Part shown: positions 43,992-52,098 of the stretch, one piece after another
Position numbering within the stretch: position 1 is the stretch's first letter
How the letters are laid out: every line of letters begins with the position of its first letter
Assembly (NCBI RefSeq): GCF_011046895.1
Contig: NZ_CP049249.1
Coordinates: 124,001 to 188,000, forward strand
Direction: 5' to 3'
Source: Rhizobium rhizoryzae
Lineage (GTDB): Bacteria; Pseudomonadota; Alphaproteobacteria; Rhizobiales; Rhizobiaceae
Length of the DNA stretch: 64,000 nt
Notes under the pieces: model-generated
Told to the model about the DNA's origin: nothing
Databases searched by the model: none
Seen by the model: only the letters and a program-made list of their open reading frames with translations
Program-made: the position numbers and the translations under genes

Positions 43992-46397
43992 ATGACCGAG
44001 ACGACAATTGATACGCTCCACGGTGAAGCGCTTGCAAAGGCGGCAGATCAGGCTGTCCGCGCCATCCCCCCGGCCTGGCCTCTGACGGCGACTGTTGCCG
44101 TCAATCCATTCCTCGGCCAGATCAGTGAGACCTTCGAGCAGACCTCCGCGCGGCTGGCGCGCATTTGCGGCGTGCGCCTTGCGCTGCCGCGTGCCCATTA
44201 TGCCGAAAAGATAAACAAGGGAGAGATCACGGACGAAGATCTCATGGCGGCTCTGCAATCGAGTGCTGCCGCCAAGGGGCTCGATCTGTCGGCGCTCAAG
44301 TTGGCGCTGACAACGGAGCCGCAACCTGCTGTATCGCTGCCCACCATTGCCGAGCTTGCCGCACAGGCAACGGGGAAAGATTGGCCGGGTTTGGTGAGCG
44401 AGCGGATCGGCGCCTTTGCTGCCGGTTTCTTCGATCAGGGACAGGCGCTCTGGGCCGCGTCGCGGCGCAATGGTCTCTATGCCGCATGGCGCGCCTTTGC
44501 GACCCATGACCTGACACCGGAGATCCTTGGCTTGAAAGGCTTCAGCATCCATGTCGATGAAACGCCGGAAACGCCGCAGGGTGCGATCGAGCGGGCAGCC
44601 GTCTCTCTCGGCCTTGGGGCTGAGCCGGGAACCTATTTCCATCAATTATTGCTAACCCTCGGCGGCTGGGCGCAATACGCCCGTCATATCCACTTCAAGG
44701 CAGAGGTGGAAGGTCGCACGGATACGACGGCGCTCGAACTGCTGGCGATCCGGCTCGTTTTTGAAGAGGCACTTTATGCCCGTCACAAGGCGGCCATCGA
44801 AGGACAATGGCAGCGGATCCGCCGCATTCATGCCGAGCCGATTTCGATCGAACGGGACACCGTGATCGATGGCATTCTGCAGCTTGCTGCGGAGCGTGCC
44901 GCTCAAAGGCGGCTTTCTGCCACGCTGGCCGCACCGTCTGCTGCTAAGGTTGTGGAGCTGCGGCCCATGCTTCAGGCGGCCTTCTGCATCGATGTGCGTT
45001 CGGAGGTCTTCCGCCGTTCGCTTGAGAGCATTGATCCCGCAATCCGCACGCTGGGCTTTGCTGGCTTCTTCGGGCTTGGCGCAAGTCACAAGGGTTTTGC
45101 GTCTGATGTGTCCGAGCACCGCTTGCCGGTCCTGCTGAAGCCGTCCGTCTTCACCTGCAGCGCGGTCGATCACGATGAGGAGGCCGATCGGCAAGCCCGG
45201 TTTGGTGCCCGCGCCGTGCGTGCATGGGGCCGGTTCAAGCTTGCCGCCGTCTCATCCTTCGCCTTTGTCGAAGCCATGGGGCCTGTCTATGCCGGCAAGC
45301 TCCTGCGCGACGGTCTGGGCTTTGGCAAAGGCCGTGGGCCAGATAAGGCAAAGCCTCGTTTTGCTGCGGGTCTGGATCTTGATACACGGGCGGTGTTTGC
45401 CGAAACGGTGCTGAAGGCCATGTCTCTGACCGAGGGTTTCGCGCGTTATGTTCTGATCTCGGGCCACGGCGCCAATGTGGTCAACAATCCCTATGCCAGC
45501 GCGCTGCATTGCGGCGCCTGCGGCGGCTATGCGGGGGATGTCAATGCGCGCCTCCTTGCCGATCTCCTGAATGACGCCGAGGTTCGCCGGAAGCTTGTCG
45601 AGAAGGGTATCACTGTTCCGGCAGACACTGTTTTCATCGGCGGACTGCACGATACGACGACCGATAGTATCACGCTGTTCGAGGAGGATCTGGCTCACGA
45701 TATCCGGGCCGAGGATCTGGTACGGATCCGGCAGTGGCTGCGGCAAGCGGGCCAACTGACCCGGGCAGAGCGGGCGCGGCGTCTTCCACGGGCAACAGCC
45801 GAAAACGTCATGGCACGCGCAAAGGACTGGTCCGAAGTTCGGCCTGAACTCGGGCTGGCCGGGTGCCGCGCCTTCATTGCCGCTCCCCGGGCGCGTACAG
45901 CTGGGCGGTCGCTGGAGGGGCAGGCTTTCCTGCATGATTATGTCTGGAGCAGGGACGAAGGCTTCAAGGTGCTTGAGCTTATCCTCACGGCCCCGGTCGT
46001 CGTGGCCAGTTGGATCAGCCTCCAGTATTTCGGTTCGTCGGTCGCCCCCTCGCTGTTTGGCGCCGGAAACAAACTGTTGCACAATGTCGTCGGCGGAATC
46101 GGTGTCGTCGAGGGCAATGGCGGCAATCTGCGCGCTGGCCTTCCCTGGCAGTCGGTGCATGATGGCGAAGGTTTTGTGCACGAACCACTGCGGCTGACCG
46201 TTGCCGTCGAGGCGCCAAAGGAAGCGATTTCCGACATCCTGCGTCGCCATCCACAGGTTCGTGCGCTTTTCGACAATGGTTGGCTTTCTCTCTTTGCGAT
46301 TGACGACCAAGGTCAACTCGGCTGGCGCTATGAGAGAGATGGGATCTGGAATTCGGTGCAGGTTGACAGCCATTCGCAGCGACGGCTGGTCGGTTGA
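43992..46397 (+). CDS. dabA: DabA: beta-carbonic-anhydrase-like subunit of the DAB complex (DUF2309)
   Basis: An 801-residue peripheral protein of the DUF2309 family. The zinc site seen in Halothiobacillus DabA (Cys351, Asp353, His524, Cys539) is matched by C332 and D334 (FCIDVRSE), H492 (SGHGAN) and C507 (LHCGACGG), with identical C-x-D and H-N14-C spacing. It should hydrate CO2 to bicarbonate vectorially, driven by DabB. ATG 43992 is 4 bp after the dabB stop, with AAGGA upstream. Complete and apparently functional. Confidence 0.93.
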   Translation: MTETTIDTLHGEALAKAADQAVRAIPPAWPLTATVAVNPFLGQISETFEQTSARLARICGVRLALPRAHYAEKINKGEITDEDLMAALQSSAAAKGLDLSALKLALTTEPQPAVSLPTIAELAAQATGKDWPGLVSERIGAFAAGFFDQGQALWAASRRNGLYAAWRAFATHDLTPEILGLKGFSIHVDETPETPQGAIERAAVSLGLGAEPGTYFHQLLLTLGGWAQYARHIHFKAEVEGRTDTTALELLAIRLVFEEALYARHKAAIEGQWQRIRRIHAEPISIERDTVIDGILQLAAERAAQRRLSATLAAPSAAKVVELRPMLQAAFCIDVRSEVFRRSLESIDPAIRTLGFAGFFGLGASHKGFASDVSEHRLPVLLKPSVFTCSAVDHDEEADRQARFGARAVRAWGRFKLAAVSSFAFVEAMGPVYAGKLLRDGLGFGKGRGPDKAKPRFAAGLDLDTRAVFAETVLKAMSLTEGFARYVLISGHGANVVNNPYASALHCGACGGYAGDVNARLLADLLNDAEVRRKLVEKGITVPADTVFIGGLHDTTTDSITLFEEDLAHDIRAEDLVRIRQWLRQAGQLTRAERARRLPRATAENVMARAKDWSEVRPELGLAGCRAFIAAPRARTAGRSLEGQAFLHDYVWSRDEGFKVLELILTAPVVVASWISLQYFGSSVAPSLFGAGNKLLHNVVGGIGVVEGNGGNLRAGLPWQSVHDGEGFVHEPLRLTVAVEAPKEAISDILRRHPQVRALFDNGWLSLFAIDDQGQLGWRYERDGIWNSVQVDSHSQRRLVG

Positions 46398-46481
46398 GAT
46401 GAATTCTCGGAGGATCAAGGGGCTTGCCGCTGCTGATACATCTTGCAAAACTCGCCCCGATGGTCGGAAAGGATTCACTTG

Positions 46482-47056
46482 ATGTTTACCACATGCACGT
46501 GGCTCAACGAGCCGAAAGTGTGGTCTCTCACCGGAGAAACGCTTCACGTAACGACTGACAGCAAAAGTGATTTCTGGCGGCAGACGCACTATGGCTTCAC
46601 GCGTGACAGTGGGCATTTTTTCGGGGCCACATGCGAGGGCAGCTTTTCCGCCTCATTGCGCGTGAAGGCTCGCTACGAGTCTCTCTACGATCAGGCAGGA
46701 ATCATGGTCCGCATCGATGAAGCGCGTTGGATCAAGGCCGGGATCGAATGGACAGATGGAGCAGCGTGTATCGGTAGCGTCTTGACTGTCGACCAGTCGG
46801 ACTGGTCGACAGCGGTCTACGCCGGAGATGCCACGGACATACATCTGCGTGTGACCGTTGATGCAGGTGTGTTGAAGCTTCAGATGTCGGATAATGGGCA
46901 TCGCTGGCAGTTGATGCGCCTGTGCCCGTTTCCCCTTGCTCGCTCATACACAGTGGGCCCCATGTGTGCACGCCGGAGCGGGAAGGGCTGGACGTGAGCT
47001 TTTCCGAGTTCCGGGTCGGCCCGCCGCTCGGCAAGGATCTCCACGATCTGACCTGA
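46482..47056 (+). pseudogene. DUF1349 (concanavalin-like) protein, frameshifted near the 3' end
   Basis: ATG 46482 begins a DUF1349 reading frame (TWLNEPKVW, HYGFTRDSGHFF, DQAGIMVRIDEARWIKAGIEW, TVGPMCA). At about 46970 the frame is lost and stops at 46997. The expected ending continues in a neighbouring frame as PEREGLDVSFSEFRVGPP and stops at 47056. One missing base would restore a 191-residue protein, the family's normal size. DUF1349 proteins are of unknown function with a jelly-roll fold. This is either a recent pseudogene or a sequencing error. Confidence 0.82.
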
Positions 47057-47140
47057 CTAGGATTGCAGTCAGCCCTGCTTCATGTTCTGTCGAAGCGATT
47101 ATTTTGAAGCAGAGGCGTTCCTACATGGCCTGACCGAGCC

Positions 47141-47165
47141 AGCGGAGGGGCAGTTCCCCTCCGCT
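47141..47165. terminator. Hairpin downstream of the dehydrogenase gene
   Basis: Perfect 10-bp stem AGCGGAGGGG/CCCCTCCGCT with a 5-nt loop, in the gap between the DUF1349 remnant (plus) and the saccharopine dehydrogenase-like gene (minus), which converge here. It can act for both transcripts; no T-run. Confidence 0.55.
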
Positions 47166-47183
47166 AGTCCTGCGCTCAACTGT

Positions 47184-48287
47184 TCAGACCGCCTTTTTCA
47201 AATCCATGGTCTTCGGTTCGTAGGCGCGGCCAAAGCGATTATTGAGCACATCCTCGAGCGAAATTTCTTCCTGGCGCACGAAGCCTCGCTGAGGAAGCCT
47301 GCCATTCGCCAGCAGATCCAGGACGGTCGTGATGCCGGCGGCGGTCGTGATCTGGATTGCACTCATTCTCTTTCCGGCCACGACGCCAGCATACACCTTG
47401 TTGGCATAGCTCTCTTGCAGATATCTTCCGTCCTTCCAGCCGCACACAGTCACGAAAATCACCACCACATCCTGCATTGTGGCAGGCAGCGCATTCTCGA
47501 AAAGATCCTTCAGAACATCGCGTCGATTTTTCAGGTTGAGGTCGTTGAGCAGCGCCTTGATGATCGCCTGGTGACCCGGATACCGTATCGTCCGGTAGTT
47601 CATGGTACGTACGCGTCCCTCGAGGCTTTTGGCGAGTGTGCCGAGCCCTCCGGATGTATTGAAGGCTTCGTAAGTCACGCCATCCAGGGAAAACTCTTCG
47701 CGCTCCTCCATGGCGGGAACCATGACGAATTTACCCTCGACGATCGCTTCGCAAGGCTCGATATATTCGTTGATCAGCCCGTCCGTGCTCCAGGTAAGAT
47801 TGTAGTTGAGCGCATTCGACGGATATTGTGGCAGCGCGCCAACGCGCATGCGTACGCTTTCCAGACTGTCGAAATTCTTCGCAAGGTCATTTGCGACGAT
47901 GGAGATGAAACCCGGTGCGAGCCCGCATTGCGGTATGAATGCGACGTCGGCGTCTTGCGCCAGTTGCTCCACCCGTTTTGTCGTGGCGACGTCTTCGGTA
48001 AGGTCGAGATAGTGAACGCCGCTCGCCTTGGCAGCCTCGGCGATCAAGCCCGTGAGATTGAAAGGAGCGGCAGAGAGCACAGCGAACTTGCCGGTAAGGG
48101 CTCCTATAAGTTCCGCCCGGTCCGAAATGTCGAGCCTAATCGGGGCAATCGCAGGATGCTTGTCCAGGTTTGCCAGCTGCTGTTCGTTACGATCGGCCAC
48201 CGTGACCTGATAGTCTCCTGTCGATGCCAGCATGAGCGCGATGGCCCCACCGATCTTGCCGCCACCAATAACAATAATGTTTTTCAC
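47184..48287 (-). CDS. Saccharopine dehydrogenase / L-lysine 6-dehydrogenase-like protein
   Basis: A 367-residue NAD(P)-dependent dehydrogenase of the saccharopine dehydrogenase family. The N-terminal Rossmann motif is GGGKIGGAIA near residues 8-17. Mid-protein segments HYLDLTED and CGLAPGF are typical of lysine 6-dehydrogenase and related enzymes. It probably oxidises a basic amino acid (lysine to aminoadipate semialdehyde) or cleaves saccharopine. It is divergent from an Lrp-type regulator, the standard arrangement for amino acid catabolism. Confidence 0.87.
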   Translation of the reverse strand: MKNIIVIGGGKIGGAIALMLASTGDYQVTVADRNEQQLANLDKHPAIAPIRLDISDRAELIGALTGKFAVLSAAPFNLTGLIAEAAKASGVHYLDLTEDVATTKRVEQLAQDADVAFIPQCGLAPGFISIVANDLAKNFDSLESVRMRVGALPQYPSNALNYNLTWSTDGLINEYIEPCEAIVEGKFVMVPAMEEREEFSLDGVTYEAFNTSGGLGTLAKSLEGRVRTMNYRTIRYPGHQAIIKALLNDLNLKNRRDVLKDLFENALPATMQDVVVIFVTVCGWKDGRYLQESYANKVYAGVVAGKRMSAIQITTAAGITTVLDLLANGRLPQRGFVRQEEISLEDVLNNRFGRAYEPKTMDLKKAV

Positions 48288-48417
48288 CGAGCGTCCCCTT
48301 CAGATTTCAACATTAGAAGTGTGCAAGGAGAGACTGTTGATTCATAGCTAGATTATGAGCATTATGTGGTATCAAATTCTGCAGAACGCCGATCAATCTG
48401 ATCATAATGATGTTTCG

Positions 48418-48846
48418 ATGCTGACTGAAAAAGATCGCGAGCTTCTGGCACTTCTCGGCGAAAACAGCCGTATCCCTGTAGCGACTTTGGCAAAGAAACT
48501 CGGCTTGTCGCGAACTACGGTTCAGGCGAGGATAGAGCGGCTGGAACGTGAGGGTGTGATTGCGGGCTACGGCATCCGTCTGTCAGAACAGTATGCCTCC
48601 TCGCTCATCCGCGCCCATATCCTGATTACGATTGCGCCCAAGGCCCTGTCACAGGTCGTCCGTGCGCTTGATAGGTTGAAGCCGGTGACTACTCTTCATT
48701 CCGTCAGCGGCAGCTTTGATCTCATTGCGCTTCTCGCCGCGCCATCCATTCTCGAACTGGACCAAGCCATTGACGAGATCGGGACCATCGACGGCGTGGA
48801 GCGGACGCTGTCTTCAATCATACTTTCAACGCGAATTGCTCGGTAG
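48418..48846 (+). CDS. Lrp/AsnC family transcriptional regulator
   Basis: A 142-residue regulator. HTH about residues 5-50 (LLALLGENSRIPVATLAKKLGLSRTTVQARIERLEREGVI), then a RAM ligand/oligomerisation domain. Start is uncertain: ATG 48418 gives a normal-length protein, while ATG 48355 would add 21 residues of promoter-like character; neither has a clear ribosome site. Divergent from the saccharopine dehydrogenase-like gene, which it likely controls in response to lysine or a related amino acid. The gap contains CATTATG (48360-48366) and CATAATG (48403-48409) as a possible inverted element. Confidence 0.87.
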   Translation: MLTEKDRELLALLGENSRIPVATLAKKLGLSRTTVQARIERLEREGVIAGYGIRLSEQYASSLIRAHILITIAPKALSQVVRALDRLKPVTTLHSVSGSFDLIALLAAPSILELDQAIDEIGTIDGVERTLSSIILSTRIAR

Positions 48847-48881
48847 GCGCGGAAAAGCAAGCTTGTGCCTTTGCTCACCCT

Positions 48882-49796
48882 TCAGTGCTGATCGCTGACG
48901 CGCAGATTGTGAACCAGCCTGGCAAGCCAGTCCACGAATACCCTGACCTTGTTCGACAGGTGACGGGTCTGCGGATAGACGATATAGAGCGCCAGGCTCT
49001 CGCAATGCCAATCCCGCAATACCTCGACAAGTTCTCCTCGCGCCACAGCGTCTCGCACCATGAAACGCGGTGACTGCACGACGCCCAGTCCCGCGATCGC
49101 CGCATTGACATAGGAGCGCGCATCGTTGACCGAGACTAGATAGCGCGGACTGATCTCGATCTTTTCCTGACTGTTCTGAAATTCTGCCGACATGACCCTG
49201 CCAGAAGTTGCGTTGAGATAACCGACGGAGAAATGATCCTGCTCCAGATCTCGCGGATGCTGCGGTTCACCGAATTTCTGGATATAGTTGGGTGCCGCAT
49301 AGGCGTTCATGGCAAGTTCCCCGACCTTGCGTGCAATCAGCGACTGATCGGTTGGAGTGCCTGCCCGAAGTGCGCAGTCAACGTTCTCCGCAATATAGTC
49401 AACAAGGCGATCACCAACCCCGATGTCGAGCCGGATCTGCGGAAAGCGGTTATGAAAATCGCATAGATTGGGCAAGACGAGCAAATCCGCGAAGGCACCT
49501 GCCATCTCCACGCGCAAGCGGCCGGAAGGTTGGGCTTGCGAATTCGACATGCTCCCATCTAGCTCATCGATCTCGGACAGGATTTGCTGCGCGCGCTCAT
49601 AGTAGAGGGCGCCGTCGGTGGTGACCATCACGCGCCGGGTCGTGCGGTTGAGAAGCGTCGTGCGCAGATGCTGCTCAAGGCCCTGTACCATGTTCGTCAC
49701 TGTGGTCTTGGGCATGTCGAGCGCGGCGGCAGCGCGCGTAAAATTGCCAGTTTCCACGACGCGCACAAAAACGCGCATTGCCGAAAGCTGATCCAT
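48882..49796 (-). CDS. LysR family transcriptional regulator, divergent from RND pump operon
   Basis: A 304-residue LTTR of the common DsdC/CrgA-like branch (opening MDQLSAMRVFVRVVETGNFTRAA; HTH about 15-45). Substrate domain follows. It is divergent from a degenerate hydrolase gene and the RND efflux genes. The intergenic gap (about 110-130 bp) holds a 9-bp inverted repeat at 49808 and 49863 that could be its site. Confidence 0.9.
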   Translation of the reverse strand: MDQLSAMRVFVRVVETGNFTRAAAALDMPKTTVTNMVQGLEQHLRTTLLNRTTRRVMVTTDGALYYERAQQILSEIDELDGSMSNSQAQPSGRLRVEMAGAFADLLVLPNLCDFHNRFPQIRLDIGVGDRLVDYIAENVDCALRAGTPTDQSLIARKVGELAMNAYAAPNYIQKFGEPQHPRDLEQDHFSVGYLNATSGRVMSAEFQNSQEKIEISPRYLVSVNDARSYVNAAIAGLGVVQSPRFMVRDAVARGELVEVLRDWHCESLALYIVYPQTRHLSNKVRVFVDWLARLVHNLRVSDQH

Positions 49797-49807
49797 GGGC
49801 GTGCCTC

Positions 49808-49871
49808 ATTGTTCGGATTTTGCGAATAGTGATGCCCAAGAGGATGACTTGTGCAAATTTCGCCGAACAAT
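49808..49871. promoter_or_regulatory. Nine-bp inverted repeat in LysR/RND divergent promoter
   Basis: ATTGTTCGG (49808-49816) and CCGAACAAT (49863-49871) form a perfect inverted pair with centres 55 bp apart. The left arm also starts a smaller dyad TTCG-N7-CGAA with a T-N11-A core. These are probable recognition and activation half-sites for the adjacent LysR regulator. Confidence 0.5.
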
Positions 49872-49927
49872 AATATGCAACGGTACACTTTAGCAAGCGC
49901 GGTCTCATGCCGACCGATAGGATGCCT

Positions 49928-50728
49928 ATGACCGATCGTTGGGAAAACATTGGAGTGAATGGCCCTCTGACGCCGCCTATCCCAATGCGGCTCTACGGAG
50001 AGGTGTCGAAAACCAAGGGTGCGCCAATCGTTCTGTATTTTCGCGGTGATGCGTTTCAAGGACGCAGCATGTCTCAAGCTGAGCGTCCGGTTGGGACAGC
50101 GCTGGTTGCGGCGGGTGCGACTGTCATTGAAGCCGATTATGCGCGCGGCTCTGACAACCGGTTTCCGCAGGCCATGGAGCACGCGTTCATGGCCTTGGCC
50201 TACCTTAGCACCAAACGCAAGCTTTATAGTGGCATGAACAAATCCCTGCTCTTTGTTGCCGGGGAGGAAGCCGGGGGCAATATTGCCGCTGGCGTTGCCT
50301 TGAAGGCGAGGGACGTGTTGCCGGGGGATCTTTCCGGGCAGCTTCTCCTGTCGCCGATGATTGATCCGATGATGACGTCCGAATCCTTTCGGAGGGCGGA
50401 CGAAATCGGGATGGCCCGTCGATGGGCTGAAGGATGGAGCCACTATTTGGGGAATGCTTGCGGTTCCCAGCATCCCTATGCGGCGCCTTGTATCTGTTCG
50501 CGGCTTTCGGGTGTCGCGCCTGCACTTGTTGTGACATCAGACGACGACCCCTTGCATGATGAGGTGGATGGATATGCGGATCGGCTGGCAGCCTCAGGTG
50601 TCTCGGTTACCAAAAAGATTTTCCCGCCTGCTCTTGAATGGCCCGATGTTTATCGAGGCGAGAGTGGCAGGTGGATGGACGTCTTGCGCGATGAATTCGC
50701 GAACTTCGTCCACGTGTTGAGTGAATAA
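49928..50728 (+). CDS. Degenerate alpha/beta hydrolase-fold protein (active site lost)
   Basis: A 266-residue protein with the HSL-type alpha/beta fold. The oxyanion motif HGGG is replaced by FRGDA (near residue 39). The nucleophile elbow reads GEEAGG (112-117), with Glu where the catalytic Ser should be. The Asp (DDDPLHDE, near 207) survives, but no His-Gly pair follows (FPPALEW instead). It should therefore not be an active esterase and may be a binding or regulatory protein. ATG 49928 is preferred for AGGA upstream; ATG 49907 is an alternative. First gene of the RND operon. Confidence 0.82.
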   Translation: MTDRWENIGVNGPLTPPIPMRLYGEVSKTKGAPIVLYFRGDAFQGRSMSQAERPVGTALVAAGATVIEADYARGSDNRFPQAMEHAFMALAYLSTKRKLYSGMNKSLLFVAGEEAGGNIAAGVALKARDVLPGDLSGQLLLSPMIDPMMTSESFRRADEIGMARRWAEGWSHYLGNACGSQHPYAAPCICSRLSGVAPALVVTSDDDPLHDEVDGYADRLAASGVSVTKKIFPPALEWPDVYRGESGRWMDVLRDEFANFVHVLSE

Positions 50729-50786
50729 AACGAATTGCATTGAGGAATGAAGGCGACCGACTCCCAGGGTCGCAAGGAGAGTAACA

Positions 50787-51971
50787 ATGATATCGAAGTC
50801 CAAAAGCTGGGCCCTGTGGGGCACCGGAGCGGTTGCGGCCGTCCTGCTTGCAGGCGGATCGATCTATCTGGATCTGTCGCAGTCAGCAGTCGCAGCACAA
50901 GCGACGGCAGCTGCCGCGCCGCCACCAGCCGTTCCGGTAACCGTAGCAGTCGTCAATCCGCGAAACGTCACGACGTGGCAAGAATTCTCGGGGCGCCTTG
51001 AAGCCGTTGATCGCGTTCAGGTCCGCCCGCGCGTCGCGGGTGCCATACAATCGGTTCATTTCCGGGAAGGTGGTCTCGTCAAAGCTGGCGACCTTCTGGT
51101 GACGATCGATCCCGAACCCTATCGTGCCGAGGTAGCGCAGGCCCAGGGGCAGGTGGCTTCGGCTGAGGCAAAGCTTGAGTTTGCAAGCTCCGAACTCGAG
51201 CGTGGAAAGAGTCTCGCGGCCAGGAACACGATTTCCCAGAGTGATCTGACCCAACGTCAAAGCGTACAGAGCGAAGCTCTTGCCAATCTGCAATCGGCAA
51301 AGGCTACTCTCAAGACCGCGCAACTGAACCTGGATTATACGCAAATCCGGGCGCCGATTGCCGGTCGTGCGGGCAAGCTCGAGATTACTGTCGGCAATCT
51401 GGTGGCGGCAGGTTCTGCTTCCGCGCCTTTGGTCACATTGGTCTCCAGCGATCCGATCTATGCCAGCTTCGATGCCAGTGAAGAACTGGTGGCACGCATC
51501 CTTGCCGATCTTCCGGTCGCAAACGGCGTTCCGACAATCGATCAGGTTCCGGTGGAAGTTGTAACCCTCGCAGCCGATGCGCCGGTTCGCGGCAAGCTAC
51601 AATTGATCGACAATGAAGTGAATGCCGCAAGCGGTACGATCCGGGTTCGGGCAGTCTTCGACAATCCCGGTTCGAAGCTCATTCCCGGCCAGTTCGTGCG
51701 CGTGCGTATGGGGCAGCCGAAAGCGCAGGATCATTTGATGGTCAGCGAAAAGGCTGTCGGGATCGACCAGGACAAAAAATTCGTCTTCGTGGTCAACGGT
51801 GAAAACAAAGTCGACTATCGGCAGGTAGAGCTTGGTTCTGCAGTCGATGGTTTGAGAATCGTCGAAAAGGGCCTCAATCCGGGCGACCGTATCGTCGTCA
51901 ATGGTCTGCAGCGCGTTCGCCCCGGTGTCGTCGTCGCGCCGCAGGACGAAGCTCAGGTCGCCAACAAGTAA
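50787..51971 (+). CDS. RND efflux periplasmic adaptor (membrane fusion protein)
   Basis: A 394-residue adaptor that bridges inner-membrane RND pump and outer-membrane channel. An N-terminal hydrophobic segment (about 8-35) is followed by a lipoyl-like region (VRPRVAGAIQSVHFREGGLVKAGDLL), a coiled-coil hairpin (about 100-165) and beta-barrel domains. ATG 50787 follows AAGGAG. It is not an obvious lipoprotein (no lipobox Cys). It partners the permease at 52099. No outer-membrane TolC-like gene is present, so a distant one must be used. Confidence 0.93.
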   Translation: MISKSKSWALWGTGAVAAVLLAGGSIYLDLSQSAVAAQATAAAAPPPAVPVTVAVVNPRNVTTWQEFSGRLEAVDRVQVRPRVAGAIQSVHFREGGLVKAGDLLVTIDPEPYRAEVAQAQGQVASAEAKLEFASSELERGKSLAARNTISQSDLTQRQSVQSEALANLQSAKATLKTAQLNLDYTQIRAPIAGRAGKLEITVGNLVAAGSASAPLVTLVSSDPIYASFDASEELVARILADLPVANGVPTIDQVPVEVVTLAADAPVRGKLQLIDNEVNAASGTIRVRAVFDNPGSKLIPGQFVRVRMGQPKAQDHLMVSEKAVGIDQDKKFVFVVNGENKVDYRQVELGSAVDGLRIVEKGLNPGDRIVVNGLQRVRPGVVVAPQDEAQVANK

Positions 51972-52098
51972 ATCGCCGCGCGCGCAAACGCACGTCTGTC
52001 CTGACACAATCCACCGATCCTCCTGTTCGCCTGCGGCCCTCTGGCCGTGGGGCAGGGTCGCTTAGCTTTCTGCTTACCTCTGGAGAGAGGGTTTCGAG

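Noticed and set aside
47082-48347. 421-codon frame opposite the saccharopine dehydrogenase-like gene
   Set aside because: Mirror of a clear Rossmann-fold gene; no domain, unlikely composition, and it would cross the hairpin at 47141.
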